From: Pinus tabuliformis | Taxonomy: Eukaryota > Streptophyta > Pinopsida > Pinales > Pinaceae | Assembly: GCA_031772625.1 (NCBI GenBank) | Contig: CM062819.1 | Coordinates: forward strand, 827,793,503-827,857,502 | DNA length: 64,000 nt | Direction of reading: 5' to 3' | Shown here: positions 1-12,188 of the stretch, piece by piece | Layout: each line of letters starts with the position of its first letter | How positions within the stretch are numbered: position 1 is the first letter of the stretch | Notes under the pieces: model-generated | Seen by the model: the letters and a program-made list of their open reading frames with translations, nothing else | The model's database searches: none | What the model was told of the DNA's origin: nothing | Made by a program: the position numbers and the translations under genes

Positions 1-394
1 TTTGATGAGGACTCATGAACTTTGCATGCCATCCTCAACTCCTCACTAGTCTTAGACTTACCATCACACTCAATTTCAAGTGCCAAAACACCTACCTACC
101 TCGCCCCACAAAACATCCTGTAAATCTGAGTTGATTTCCCAGACCCAAGCTGCCTTCTCCATTTGATCCAGCAACCAACCATCAAAATCAAACAAAATCT
201 TCTGATCTATCATACCTAGCCTAAAATCAACATTCATTTAAGTCATCTCAAGCCCTTGTTTCCGATATCCTAATTGAGATTGATAAGGAGAGAGCCCTCT
301 CCCGACCTGGTAGGGCTAGCTACTAGGTTAAGCGTGGTTTGATGTTACCCTAGACCTGCCTTCTTTTAGCCTGAGGTAGATTTAGGCACTAACA
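1..394 (+). repeat. 5' LTR of element 1 (3' part only)
   Basis: This stretch matches 8435-8827 almost base for base with a few substitutions and a one-base length difference. It ends ACTAACA at 394, the expected CA terminus. The start of the LTR lies upstream of the window, so its full length cannot be measured here. Confidence 0.9.
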
Positions 395-414
395 TAGCGG
401 CGACCATATTGGGG
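395..414 (+). other. Degenerate primer-binding site of element 1
   Basis: The sequence directly after the LTR reads TAGCGGCGACCATATTGGGG. It sits where the tRNA primer site belongs and has the GGCG...GGGG layout seen in Tat/Athila primer sites, but I cannot match it cleanly to one tRNA. The assignment rests mainly on position. Confidence 0.5.
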
Positions 415-559
415 AAGAACTGAAAAATATTACCCCATTACTTTTAAAATAAATTCTAGACTTTTGGATGATATGCTTAGAATTCATTAGGCTGAAAAAA
501 TTGTAATGTCCATCTAAAGTTTTGGAGAAATATCAAACACACTGGCTTCAAGAAGATAC

Positions 560-2134
560 ACTAGGGCCAATCCTGATCCTGACCCTCCTCCCATGTTTGA
601 AAATCCTAATCTCATTCCAAGAATACTTAGGCAAGAAAGTTCATTGAGTCCAACACTAGTTTTCAGATCTCATTCATGCCCAGTTGAATTTCAATATCTT
701 GAAGATCTCCCTTTTGATGAACACTTTGATCTATCTTTATTTGAAACCAAATCTAAAAGTGCGATTATTGATACTGTTCTAAATCTGCAATTTGTTGAAG
801 ACCTTGAAATTGAAATAGCGAATAGATCAATTGATGATTATATTTTGAATTCTCTGCAATCATCTATTGTGGCCACCAATATCCTCGAGCTCCTAGAATA
901 AGCATCTGCTACTCTTGGTTCGTCTGCAGTCTTATCTAGTTCTGAAATTCATACTGAACCACCCTTTATCCCCACCCTTCCCGTTCAACCCACCATAACT
1001 GATCAGAGATCTGTCACCTCTACTCCTCCTTCAACCCCTCAAACACCCATCACATCGACTACCGTTGTTGTTATAAATCCTCCTGCTTCTCCAAGGCCAG
1101 TTTCCAACCCACCTCAAGGAATGGCTGCTAGATATGCACCTCTCATTTTGCCATAGAACTTGGATGCTATGCCTGCTGATTACCAAAGTAAGATACCATT
1201 GTTTGATGCTACTCAAGGTATCACAACACAACAACACGTTGACAGGATGAACAACTTCTTTGATCTTCATGAGATATATGAAGAGAATGTGACCATGCAA
1301 TTATTCATGCAAAGTTTTGGAAGTGAGGTTCGAAAGTGGTTCAGGGCACTACCTGTGAGGACTATCAATACATTTCCGGTTCTTCACAGACAATTCCTGG
1401 ATCGTTGGAAGGCAAAGAAAAAATCCACTTCAAATTCTTTCTGCATATGAAAATATAAAGAGGAATGTTGGTGAAAGTGTTCAGGATTACTGTGTAAGAT
1501 TCAATATTGTCTATAATGCTATTCCAACTGATATCAAGCCACCAATGGGGCTGGATTTGATAAAATTCCCCAATGGTTTTGATCCCGACATGGCATACCA
1601 ATTGAGAGAATGAGATCCTGCTACATTGGAGGATATGCAGAAAATTGCAGTGAGTGTGGAGGAAAATCTGCTAGCTAAGAGAGCTAGGACAAAGACCGAG
1701 AAAAAAGTGACCATAAAGGAAGAGGCTTCTTCCTCAGATGTAAAAGCTGATCATTTGCTTTGTAAAATTGAGAAAATGTTTGATAGATTGAAAATTGCAG
1801 ATAAGCCCAAGACACCAATTAGAAATCCAAATTTCCGCGGTTAGCAGTAACCAAAGTTCAGGATTAAACAGCGGGAGCAAAGAGCACAAGATCAATCAGC
1901 ATAGCAGCAAGTTAAAACACCTCTACAACAGAATTATGTGCATGGCCCGGGGTCAGAGGAAGATGAGGATCCAATAGGAAAGGAAAATCACTTTTTTACA
2001 GCAGATGGTTTGCCTACCTATATCACAAAGGATGAGGAATATTCAGAGATCCCAGCTCTATAGAAAGATGAGGATTTTATACTAGCCAATGAAACAGTCC
2101 TAGAAGAAGAATCAGATAATATCAGAGGGGATAT
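560..2134 (+). pseudogene. gag: gag remnant of element 1
   Basis: The open segment at 593-901 and the one at 1160-1450 share a frame and are separated by stops. The second holds the capsid core typical of plant gypsy gag: LFMQSFGSEVRKWFRALP, then a conserved FLDRW. A frameshift near 1430 moves the continuation, with NVGESVQDYCVRFN, into another frame at about 1435-1610. A charged tail follows at 1626-1844 and further stops at about 1843, 2060 and 2137. No CCHC knuckle is visible in the surviving frames. Gag would form the cytoplasmic particle that packages the element RNA. It is non-functional here; the start codon is uncertain. Confidence 0.75.
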
Positions 2135-2521
2135 ATGAATGCATTGACAACACAACAAAGACAATATTCACTCAAGAGCAAGGATGTACCAATCAATCCG
2201 GTCCAAAAGCGAAAGGAAGTAGCACAACCTAATAATGATTCTCCAAATGTTCAGAAAAAAGGAAAAGAGCCAGCAGATCCTACTTCCAACAAAGTACAAT
2301 CTGCAAATGAGAAGACAAATCAGCCAAGTACAACAAAGGAAAAGTCTAGAAAGAAGGATTCTTTGGCCAAAGAGATTTTGGAAAAGAATGTTCTCATGGA
2401 TGTGGTTGTGGCCGACATTCCCCCTAGATTTGGCATGTTTTTATCTAGGTCGTGGGGTGCAAAACTGAAAGGGACATTGCAATTAGATTTCTCCTATGCC
2501 ACTATTCCCATGTTTGGTTAG
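2135..2521 (+). pseudogene. Aspartic protease region of element 1
   Basis: The frame opens in a Lys/Pro-rich linker and reaches the Tat/Athila protease-end signature DIPPRFGMFLSRSWGAKLKG followed by YATIPMFG at the C-terminal end. That signature is diagnostic for this branch and lies just upstream of the next pol domain in related elements. The usual D-S/T-G active-site triplet is not evident in the surviving frame, so the catalytic half is either lost or in a shifted frame upstream. TAG at 2519-2521 closes the segment, but the same frame continues at 2531. The protease would cut the polyprotein during particle maturation. Confidence 0.7.
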
Positions 2522-2530
2522 CTGAAGAAG

Positions 2531-3260
2531 ATGAAGTATATGATCGCAAGCAAGGAGAAACCTTTGAATCATCCAATTAACTATGTACATATAGACTTAG
2601 AATCTTTTGTTCTTTATTCAGATAGTGGTTCTAATGATGTAAATAGCCAGCTAGTTGAAGTGGAAGATGTTCCAGAGATAACAGAAAATTTCAGGGTAGT
2701 ACTTGATCGAGAGAGACAAAAGCTTGCAAGTACCACTGAGCAGTCTACATTGCACCAACAACAGAAAATTGATGGACAACAGCCAAAGCTAGAAGAGCAA
2801 AGAAAATTCCAACACCTGGAGGAAGAAGCTGGTTTATGGAGTATGGATTTTGATGGAGCAGTAGGTAAGGATGGTGCAGGAATTGGGAATTGGATACGCA
2901 ACCCTGTTTTCCTACCAATAAAGTCCCAAGTAATGTAAGAATTTGTTCATATAAATTGGCTTTTGATTTTTCTAACAACTAAGCCGAGTATGAGGCACTG
3001 ATTGCAGGATTGAAGGTACTCAAGAAGTTGAATGAAAATAGAATCTTAGTTTATGGCGACTCAGAATTAGTAATCAAACAATTCAAGGGTGAATATCAAG
3101 CCAAACATTCGCGAATGAGGGCTTATCGTAATGCAGTTTTAGATATTTGGAGGTTGTTTCCAAATCATACTTTGACATGTGTCCCTCGTACAAAAAATTT
3201 CATTGCAGATTCTCTTGCTACAACTGCAAGTAATTTAAAGATCCCAATGAATTCAAACAA
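2531..3260 (+). pseudogene. Archaeal-type RNase H (aRH) of element 1, placed before RT
   Basis: After a Gln-rich linker (LHQQQKIDGQQPKLEEQR) the frame enters WSMDFDGAVGKDGAG, the first catalytic Asp block of an RNase HI fold. A stop at 2936 and a frameshift follow. The fold resumes at about 2975 with AEYEALIAGL (catalytic Glu), then YGDSELV (second Asp) and FIADSLAT (third Asp), all recognisable despite the breaks. This is the additional RNase H known from Tat elements. It sits between protease and RT, upstream of the usual RNase H. It would remove RNA from RNA:DNA hybrids during reverse transcription. All four acidic positions can be found, unlike in the second RNase H downstream. Confidence 0.75.
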
Positions 3261-4570
3261 TAAGTTTGAAATTCATGTGAAGCATCGCCCAGTTTTCCCC
3301 GATAATCTAAGATATTGGCAGGTTTTTCTGGATGACAAAGAAATTGATGATTTTTTGCAAAATGAAGGCAAGTATAAAGACACTTCGATAGATGGTCAAC
3401 AAGATGATGGTGAACTAGAAATAGAGGTAAATCAGATGGAAGTCTTACAGTTGAAAGATAATTTCATCCCTAAAGGCCTTATACCATTAGAGGAATTATT
3501 TGATCAAGATGATGTAGCCCGAAAACCAAGCTTAGTGCCGACCAAAAAGGCTGCTGAAGATGTAAATATTGGAACAGTTGAGACTCCAAAAATGGTGAAG
3601 TTGTCAAAGGCATTACCTCCTCAGGTAAAAGCTAAATACATTAGTTTATTGTCTTCATTTTCTGATGTATTTGCTTGGGACTATTCAGATTTAAAGGAGT
3701 ATGATAAAAGTATAATTCAACATATAATTTCTATTAAGCCAAATCAGAAGCCGTTTCGCCAAAAGCTGAGGAGGATAAATCTGAAATTGTTGCCGTCAAT
3801 AGAAAAAGAGGTAAATCGATTGTATAAGGTTGGTATAATCGTTCCGATTAGATTTTCAGATTGGATCTCCAATCTGGTTCCTGTAAGGAAAAAGATAGGT
3901 GAGATGAGATTGTGCATAGATTTCAGAAATTTGAATAAAGTATCATTAAAGGACAACTACCCATTGCTGAAAATGGACCACATTCTCCAGAGATTAGTTG
4001 GAGCATCTCGTATGTCGCTGCTCGATGGATATTCCAGCTATAATCAAATTTTGGTTCATGAAGATGACAGGGACAAGACAACATTCACGACTCCTTGGGG
4101 GACATTCCACTATGCCAAGATGCCGTTCGGTTTAAAGAATGCTGGAGCAACATTTCAGCATGCCATGGACATTGCCTTTGCAAATGAAAAAGATGTGTTT
4201 TTAGTAGTATATCTTGATGATTTGACTGTCTTTTAAAATTCAGATGAAGAGCATCTTTACCATCTGAAAATTGTTTTTTAGCGTTGCAGAAAATATGGAA
4301 TATCACTTAATCACAAAAAGAGCTTGTTTTCTATGGATGAAGGGAAGCTTCTCGGTCACATAATATCAAAGGAAGCAATCCGCATCTATCTTGCTAGGGT
4401 GGAAGCTATATAGAAGATATATTTTCCTCGTAATAAGAAAGAGATCCAAGCATTTAACGGTAAGATGAACTTCTTACGTCATTTTGTGCCTAATCTAGCT
4501 GAACACTTTAGGGAAATTACTAATATGTTGAAGAAAGATATGTGGTCAAGTGGACTGAGGAAGCTATGAA
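3261..4570 (+). pseudogene. Reverse transcriptase of element 1
   Basis: The open segment 3010-4236 runs from the end of the aRH through a spacer into RT. Visible RT blocks are WISNLVPVRKK, MRLCIDFRNLNKV, MSLLDGYSSYNQI, MPFGLKNAGATFQ and the active site VVYLDDLTVF, with YLDD in place of the common YIDD. A TAA just after the active site (4234-4236) ends the open frame. The thumb region continues as a decayed trace at 4237-4570 with several stops, including RCRKYGISLNHKKS and LGHIISKE. The fingers and palm are almost undamaged, so this was an autonomous element before decay. Confidence 0.85.
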
Positions 4571-4990
4571 GTCTTTCAACCTGGTAAAGTTGGCTCTTTC
4601 TTCAGCCCCGATTTTGATTAGCCCAGATTATTCATAGGATTTCATATTATTTTCATTCACTTCTGAACATACTATGGCAGCAGTTCTAATGCAGAAAAGA
4701 GATCAGCTAGAAAAACCAATTGCATTTTTCAGTAGGAGAATAAGAGATGCAGCCTTGAAATATAACATCATTGAGAAGCAAGATCTTGCCTTAGTTAAAG
4801 ATTTGAAATATTTCCGGGTATATATTCTGCACTCTCATATCCTTGCTTACGTCCCTAATGCAACAGTTAAAGATGTTTCGTTACAAACAGATCCGGAAGG
4901 AAGGCGAGGCAAATGGATCGCAGCATTGCTAGAATATGACTTGGAGATAAAGCCAACAAAGCTAATCAAGGGGTAGGGTCTAGCAAAGTT
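4571..4990 (+). pseudogene. Second, gypsy-type RNase H of element 1, lacking catalytic acids
   Basis: The segment 4674-4976, with its upstream part in a broken frame, has the gypsy RNase H layout: SEHTMAAVLMQ, then PIAFFSRRIRDAALKY, a helix with EKQDLALVKDLKYFR, and the closing VSLQTDPEGRRGKW. The first catalytic position that is Asp in active enzymes is Ser (TSEHT), the helix has Gln where the second acid would be expected, and the usual TDH is replaced by VPNAT. Loss of acids in this domain fits its reduction to a structural connector next to the extra RNase H. I cannot tell whether the loss is family-wide or copy-specific from this copy alone. Confidence 0.7.
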
Positions 4991-4991
4991 A

Positions 4992-6355
4992 ATGGCTGAG
5001 TCCAATCTACATGCATTGGACATAAATCTGATTGTAGCCATGTCAGATGAGGAAGAAGATAGTTCGTTGATTCAGGTATCTAAAATTTTTCTCCAATCTC
5101 CTTGGTATTCAGATATTGTGTACGTGCTTCAGCACCTTTCACCACCACCAGGGATGGCTAAAAATAAAGGTAGAACTCTAAAACTTAAGGCTGCTAGATT
5201 TTGTATTCTGAACAATGCACTTTATTGGAAGGATCCCGGAGGCATTTTGCTAAATTTCTTAACCGAAGATGAAGCCCAACAGGTCATGAGTGATTTCCAT
5301 AAGGGAGACTGTGGAGGTCACTTATTTTGGAAGACGACGGCTAACAAAATTTTGAGAGCAGGGTACTACTGGCCTACCTTGTTTGCTGATGTTTATAAAA
5401 CTATCACAAGCTGTCATGAATGCCAGATTTTTCAGGGAAGAAGAAAGTTGCAGCCTCTACCTCTCAAGCCAGTCGAAGTTAGTGCACTGTTTCAGCAATG
5501 GGGCCTAGATTTTATTGGAGAGATTCATCCCACATCTTTAGCTCAGCACAAGTGGATCTTGACAGCGACAGATTATTTCACAAAGTGGATTGAGGCAATC
5601 CCCACTTGGCAAGCCACAGACTCAGTAATAATTCAGTTTCTTGAAACAAATATTTTGTCACATTTTGGCTGTCCTAACAAACTTATTACAGATAACGCAG
5701 CCGCTTTCAAGTCCAAAAAGATGATTGACTTTTGCAGCAAATACAAAATTACCTTAGGACATTCTACTGCATATTATCCGCAAGGTAACGGATTGGCCGA
5801 ATCCTCAAACAAGTCATTGGTCAACATCATTAAAAAGCTGCTGGAAACCAATAAGAAGAGCTGGCATAAAAAATTGGTTAATGCATTATGGGCTAATAGA
5901 GTAATCCAAAAGAAGTCAATAGGAATATCTCCATTCGAGATTGTGTACGGTATTGACACGGTATTCCCGACATCTCTTGCAGTCCTGGTTGTTAAACTTC
6001 CGCAGGAAGCTGGCAGCAAGGAAGATCTTTTTCAGTAGAGAATAAGTCAAATGATCCATTTATAGCAGACGAGAGAGGAAGTTTTTCAGAATACCTTCAG
6101 GCTACAGGAGAAAATTAAAAACATTTATGATCAGAAGGAAAAGGTGGACAAATTTCAGATTGAAGACATAGTGTTACAGTGGGATGCTAGAAACGAGGAT
6201 AAAGGAAAGCACGGAAGTTCAAGAACCTGTGGAAGGAACCATACAAAATTGCTGCATATAGAGGTAAAAATGCTTTTCTACTCAAAGAAATGAACATGGA
6301 AGATTGTCCAGGAGGGCCGGTAAATGGTCGGCTTCTGAAATGGTACTATCTCTAA
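4992..6355 (+). pseudogene. Integrase of element 1
   Basis: The frame open at 4992-6038 encodes the zinc-binding HHCC module (DFHKGDCGGH ... CHEC) and the DDE core: GLDFIGEI, LITDNAAAF and GLAESSNK supply Asp, Asp and Glu. A TAG at 6036 follows SPFEIVYG and the C-terminal domain then continues with frame changes through FQIEDIVLQWDARNEDKGKHG to KWYYL and a stop at 6353-6355. The C-terminal domain has no chromodomain, as expected for Tat elements. This is the best-preserved part of the element. Integrase would join the DNA copy to the host chromosome. Confidence 0.85.
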
Positions 6356-7955
6356 GGAGTTTTCTGCTATCATATTTTGTCATTGTACATACCATTTTAT
6401 TCCTTTAATTGAAAAGTTTGCATTGTCACCATTCATTTAGCTTGGGGCCTGAAGTGAAGGCTATAAAGCTAAATGTCTGGCTTCAGTTTTTGATTATTTA
6501 GTGTCAGTTGTTGAGTTAGTCTTAGTTGAGTCGGTTTAGCTATGAGTCTTGAGTCAAGGTGTTTGTTTTGGTGTTCTGAAGTTATTGACTCCATATTGCC
6601 CAATGGATGAAGGCACTTATCTACTTTTCCAAATATCTGTGGTTCTTGGCACCTCCCAGGAGCTACCATCCCCATTGGAGCCAATGTTAGTGTCAGTGTC
6701 TTCACACTTCCATCAGTGATCAAATTGCTCTTTTGCACGCATATTAGGTGTCTCATTCGATCAACTGCATTCCATTAGGTCATGGATCAACTGATGGTAG
6801 TGGTTTCATTTCAGTTTCCCTCATGTCATATACCTGCTGGCTCATTCAAAACCTCTTTTTAGTCATTTATAGTCATTTCAATTCATTTCATTCAGTTTTA
6901 GGGTTTAGTTTCACTAGGTATTAGGGTTTGTCATCATGGTCATCCAAAATTGAATAAAAGGTCAGCAGGCACATGAGGAGGATAAATAAGTTCATAAAAT
7001 CATATATTTACTTTTGATATGCTTAATAAATCTTTTTTACCTCAAAACTCTATTTTGAGGTGAAAACAGAGTTTTTCATTTTTTGTAAAAATTTCATGTA
7101 ATTTAATTGTTTCTATATGTAATAAGCTCAACAATTGTTCCTGGCCACCTTTCCAACTCCCGCCACTACAAAAACAAAAGCACCAAGGCACTAGTCCATC
7201 AAATTGTTAAGCAAAAGTCAAACTTCCAATGAAAAACAAAGTTTTTGAGAAAAAGTGACTAAGACTTTATAAAAGTGGGTTTGCAATGAAGAAAAATTAA
7301 AGTGCATCATATATAAAGCAAATTCATGCTAGCTATTCATTTCATTGCGCAAAAAGTCAAAGTGGAGAGTCAAAATTTCATTTTGAGGGAAGATTTAGCA
7401 AAGGAGGAAGAAAACCTGAAATTTGCAGCAAGTTTGCCTAACAATGCGCATCAGAGGGTTGGCGCTGCGTATCAGACTGGTGTTGCGAATTGAATTGGCT
7501 CACTCTTTTTCCAAATGTCTTGTATTTTTGGATTCCTCATGAGGAAAAAAGCAAACCCAAAAAGTTTCATAAATTTTGGAGGAGATCTGGGTCACTTAAA
7601 GGGCAAAAAACACCTAAAAAATGCTCTCACTACCACTTTTTGGACCCACAAGAAGCAGTATTGGGAGAAATGAATTTTGAAGGGGAAAATCAACTCCAAA
7701 TCAGAAAATTCAAAGTGTTCCAGAAACTAGACATGCAGAGCTTTCCAATAAGCTATATTGGGCCTGATTTGGTGAAGTGTAAGACCTCCAAAATCAGTCA
7801 TAAAGCGGCATTGTGTATCAGGCAAATTTTTGCCAATTTTGCCTAAGACTCAGAATTTCTCCTAGTTTGACAACGAGTTGACTTTTTCTCTTCTCCTTGG
7901 TAAATTTGTGATGGTAAATGATGTAATATGATGTAAATTTGATGAAAAATGACTT
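6356..7955 (+). other. 3' non-coding region of element 1
   Basis: About 1.6 kb between the integrase stop and the candidate polypurine tract. I see no conserved coding domain. An open stretch at 7490-7846 (118 codons, Lys-rich) has no recognisable motif. Near 7443-7490 and at 7805-7820 the short phrase TGCGCATCAG/TGCGTATCAG/TGTGTATCAG recurs. Part of this region could already be 3' LTR, because the 5' LTR is truncated by the window and its true start cannot be compared. Confidence 0.5.
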
Positions 7956-7962
7956 GAGGGGG
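7956..7962 (+). other. Candidate polypurine tract of element 1
   Basis: GAGGGGG follows GACTT and is the best G-rich tract upstream of the 3' LTR copy. If it is the true tract, the 3' LTR starts at 7963 with TA rather than TG and is about 865 bp long. A second candidate is AAAGGAGGAAGAAAA near 7398. Confidence 0.35.
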
Positions 7963-8434
7963 TAGATACATCAGTTAGAGGTGGTTTGAGCTTGAATGAA
8001 TCAATTTCCATGGTTTTAGAGGCAAGCTGTTCCACTGCCTATATTCCTGTTCTTAGTTTAGATATGGTTGAAACCACCCCTCTTCTCATGGATTCGACCC
8101 CTGATGGTTAGCATAGGTGGTTTGATGCCTATATTATATACTTTCTTAGTCATTTTTAAAGGTTGGACTCTTGTGGATGCTTTGAGCTTCATTGTACATC
8201 ACTTCTGCAGTTTGGCAAGGAAATAAACCAGGGTTTTGCAGCTTTTTGTGGGATTCTTGTGGTAGTGTGTCTTGGAACTGTTTCTTCTTTTGTTATTTAG
8301 TTTCTCTTATGTGTTATATGTGCCAACATCTATTTCTTTCTTCTTAACTAAATGAATCAAGATAGATAGGTAGAATCCATTAATATTCAGTGCTCTGCCT
8401 TGGGAACACATTTAGTTTTTAATGTTTTCAACTG

Positions 8435-8827
8435 TTTGATGAGGACTCATGAACTTGCATGCCCTCCTCAACTCCTCACTAGTATTAGACTTACCATCAC
8501 ACTCAATTTCAAGTGCCAAAACACCTACCTACCTTGCCCCACAGAACATCCTGCAAATCTGAGTTGATTTCCCGGACCCAAGCTGCCTTCTCCATTTGAT
8601 CCAGAAACCAACCATCAAAATCAAACAAAATCCTATGATCTATCATACCTAGCCTAAAATCAACATTCATTTTAGTCATCTCAAGCCCTTGTTGCCAATA
8701 TCTTAATTGATATTGACAAGGAGAGAGCCCTCTCCCGACCTGGTAGGGCTAGCTACCAGGTTAAGCGTGATTTGATGTTACCCTAGACTTTCCTTCTTTC
8801 AGCCTGAGGTAGATTCAGGCACTAACA
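8435..8827 (+). repeat. 3' LTR of element 1 (part matching the window's 5' LTR)
   Basis: Direct copy of 1-394, ending ACTAACA at 8827. The LTR certainly begins further upstream than 8435, since the match starts at base 1 of the window; its left boundary is unresolved. Confidence 0.9.
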
Positions 8828-11800
8828 TACTTCATGGCAATGATTTTCAATCCAAAAAGGGAAACATAAAAACATTGTAGTTAGGCCGTGAATAGCCATG
8901 CAACTTAATCCATAGGTCCTAATGTCTATATAACCTAGGATTTGGTGAAAAACTTTAGTGAGATGATGATCCACTAAATACCCTAACATTCCCTAACATT
9001 GTTTCTTTTCCTATTATCAACATGAATATTAACTTGAGATCTTGAATATCAACATGAGATTGGAGGGATTTCATTACGTTGTGTATTGCCTTTGGTATAC
9101 TATTCCATGGGTCCTTGGGAGGAACCGTTTTGGAAATTCCCCAATCAATCTTTCCTTCTGTAATTTCTAAAATGATAGATACATGTGAATGGATAGCCAT
9201 TTAATTAAACCCGTGCATCCTCATGATTAGCGTGAAATGCGACAACGTCAAGTTCATGTCAGCTCCACTAAACCTATACATTGTACATGCTGTGTTGAGG
9301 AAAATAACTCCTAATGTAACCCTATATCATTTCAAACTTGGAATCACACCAAAACTTAATTTCTTTCATTCATGGAGTATTTGATTGGGAAGCATTGTGA
9401 TATAAAATAACATATTTCATAAAATAAATAAATAAAGAGTTAATGTTTTGAATATTAAATGGTTAATATCATCCTTTCTTACTTTTATTTACAAAAAGGA
9501 AAAAAAACAAGCCCTTAAATGCATTGGAAAAGCATGAGTGAAATTGATTTAGATTGATAACATAACTTTATTTTTAATATTTCTTATAAATTTGTCTTTC
9601 TTTACACTCTTCAATCACAATACAAATTTGATTAGAAATTGTATAAAATTAATTTAAATATTATTTGGTGAAAATATATTGATAATACTATTATTAGGTA
9701 TATTTTGAATTCACAATCACATTACTAGTGATGTTAAAATTAGTGCACTGCATTTATGTGGAAACATGTTATACTAGCAATTGCCCCTAAAGGTGTAAAG
9801 ATACACCGAAAGAATAGAACATGCCTATGATGTTACTGCAAAAATGTTGCAACAAAGGAAATATAACAACCTAAAGGGTGAAGGATAGAGGGGAGGAAAT
9901 GTGTTCAAGCTTGCAACAGTCTCACACTTGTGTCGATGCCTGTTTGATAGATGTTGCTCGAACTACCATTCTTGGCTAAATCATTTTTTTCCAATCATAC
10001 CACTATGTCAAAATGTTATATACATACTATATCTAAGCTATAACATGCAGGGTAATGAGGAGAAATATTACCTTAGTTTCTGTTGGGCATTGACCCACAA
10101 AAAATGTAATTCCACAATGGAAATGACTAAAGTCAGTGTGTGCTGATAATGAGATTAAATAAAGAGTTTCTTTCACTCGAGTGACCTTTAGATTCCAAGA
10201 TGTTCTGCAACTGACATAAAGAAGGGGGTTTGTTTTAGAATTTTAGCTATCTCCTTTTAGAATTTTTAAATTAATTCGGAGCCATTTTCCTGGAGCCATT
10301 AATTCTAGTTTTAAGTTTAGATTTAAATTTTGGCAAGCAAAGATTTGTTGGAATTGCAAATTTATGTGGTGTAGTTTACACAATCCAAGTATCCAATTAA
10401 AATTTCAAGGCATTGTATCCATTTATGCATTCACAAATACAATTTTAAAAATAAAAAGTTACACATGCTATATGAATATATAGAGCAAATATAGATCCAT
10501 TTTGAAGAGGATTAAATCTCTTGAGGTGCACATTTTTCAAGTTTTGCACTCTAAAAGAGGTTCACATATCAAGAGAATTGATTCTATGCTTGGTAAATCT
10601 ATGGTTAAAATGGATCTAAACCAAAATGTTGTTGTTTAAATATTCTACCTTTTAGTTTTTGTTTTTTTTGTTTTTTGTTTTTAATAATTGTATTTATTAA
10701 ATTTACATAATTTTAATGTTATAAGTGAGTCGAATTTATTTATACATTAAAAAAAAACATTTTAAAAAACATAAAATTACAATTTGACTAAATAATAGAA
10801 CATGTTTTTAAATTAAATTTATTTATAATTAAAAATATATTTAAACAACATAAAATCACAATTCATGGATAAGTTCCACAAGTGTACTTGGGATAAGGAG
10901 CTAGAAAGAAAGAAAAAATACTATATTGAAGAGTTTAATCTCATAATCATTAACAAAAAGTCTACATACGGGCCAATATTTATTGGAGAGCCAAAGTTCT
11001 TATTGGTCAGTTAAGGACTAATTTTCATCAAGTTCGTTGTGAAACAGGGCGTTGGAAAATACCAAAAGAACTCTGGGAGGAAAGAGTATGTGTTTTTTGG
11101 GAGGAAAGAGTATGCATTTTTTGCTCTTCCAAAAAAGTGGAAACAAAAAAACATTTCATTTTTAGAATGTGAGGCCTTCAATGACAACATGAAAAGTTAT
11201 GTAGATATTTTGGCAACTAACTCTTGGGGTAATCTATTCAGTGAGGGGTTTTTTGAGAAGCTAGGAGCATTTATTGTGAGGCTTCACAAGAAAATGGTCG
11301 AATAGAAGAACCAGATGGAGAAGAGATCTGTCCCATAGGCTATCTTTAGCTTCGTGGACGTTAAAATAATTTATTTATTTATTTCTTTCTCATATTTTCG
11401 AGAGTACTTATGGTTACCTTTGCACACTCGTGCGGGTCCCACAATAATGAGTGACCATGTAAGTTAATTGTAGTTAAGAAGTCTTTATGTCAAGGATGGC
11501 CATTTCTAAACAAAAAAATACCCAATAACATCTTAGGTTGAACACGATTTAAGGTAGGACTTTATCCTAATTAGTTAAAGCAATTTTATATGAAAGCTAT
11601 CTTAAGAATCCCCAAAGCAATTTCAATACAAACTTGATAAAAATTTTAGAAATTTTTTGTCGCATAAAAGAATTGGTTAAGTTACGATCTCGCTGTAAAT
11701 TGGTTGAAAAAATCAAAATTGAGCCCATTCAATTTTTAAATTTAACATTTTATATCATTCTACCTAAAAATCCCTTAAGCACCTAAAATAAATCTTTAAA

Positions 11801-12052
11801 AGTATATAATTTAAAGTAAATCTTATCATATTTATTAATATGCTAGCATCAAGAATACTGTAAAAAGCCATGCAAAAAATAGCTTGTTTAAATAAAATTT
11901 AATTTAAGGTGTCCTTCCCGGTATAGGGAAGCACTACATCATAGGTATCATGGATTTTGAACATGAAGCTCCATAACCACATCCTAAAAATGAATATGTA
12001 TGATATATAAATAAATATTCGACTGGACATTACATGAATAAGAATCAATCTA

Positions 12053-12188
12053 TGTAAAATCCTTGTATTTTCCTCATTCCAAGATGACGATAATTTATTA
12101 TATTTTAATAAAATAAGAACTGTAAAACCTTTGTATTTTCCTGGTTCCAAGCTGAAGACAATTCATTATATTTTAACAAAATAAGAAC
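12053..12188. repeat. Two-copy 68-bp tandem duplication
   Basis: Copy 1 (12053-12120) and copy 2 (12121-12188) both begin TGTAAAA, share TTGTATTTTCCT and ATTATATTTTAA, and end AAATAAGAAC. They differ at a minority of positions, so the duplication is not very recent. Confidence 0.9.

Larger units (their letters stand above)
1..8827 (+). mobile_element. Element 1: Tat-lineage Ty3/gypsy LTR retrotransposon, decayed
   Basis: Positions 1-394 and 8435-8827 are direct copies of one another, and gag, protease, RNase H, RT and integrase remnants lie between them on the plus strand, so this is one LTR retrotransposon whose 5' LTR is cut by the window start. Both LTR copies end in ACTAACA. The reading frame is broken by many stops and several frameshifts, so the copy is dead. 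The protease motif, an archaeal-type RNase H and an integrase with HHCC and DDE residues point to the Tat branch of the non-chromovirus gypsy elements. The 3' flank directly after the LTR is TACTT, which would be the target duplication, but the matching 5' flank is outside the window. Confidence 0.9.

Noticed and set aside
7490..7846. 118-codon open frame downstream of element 1 integrase
   Set aside because: No motif, Lys-rich low-complexity reading, and it lies in the non-coding or LTR part of the element. An extra ORF is known in some Tat elements, but nothing here supports it.
8955..9200. Minus-strand 81-codon frame right of element 1
   Set aside because: No motif, no conserved neighbour, AT-rich spacer.
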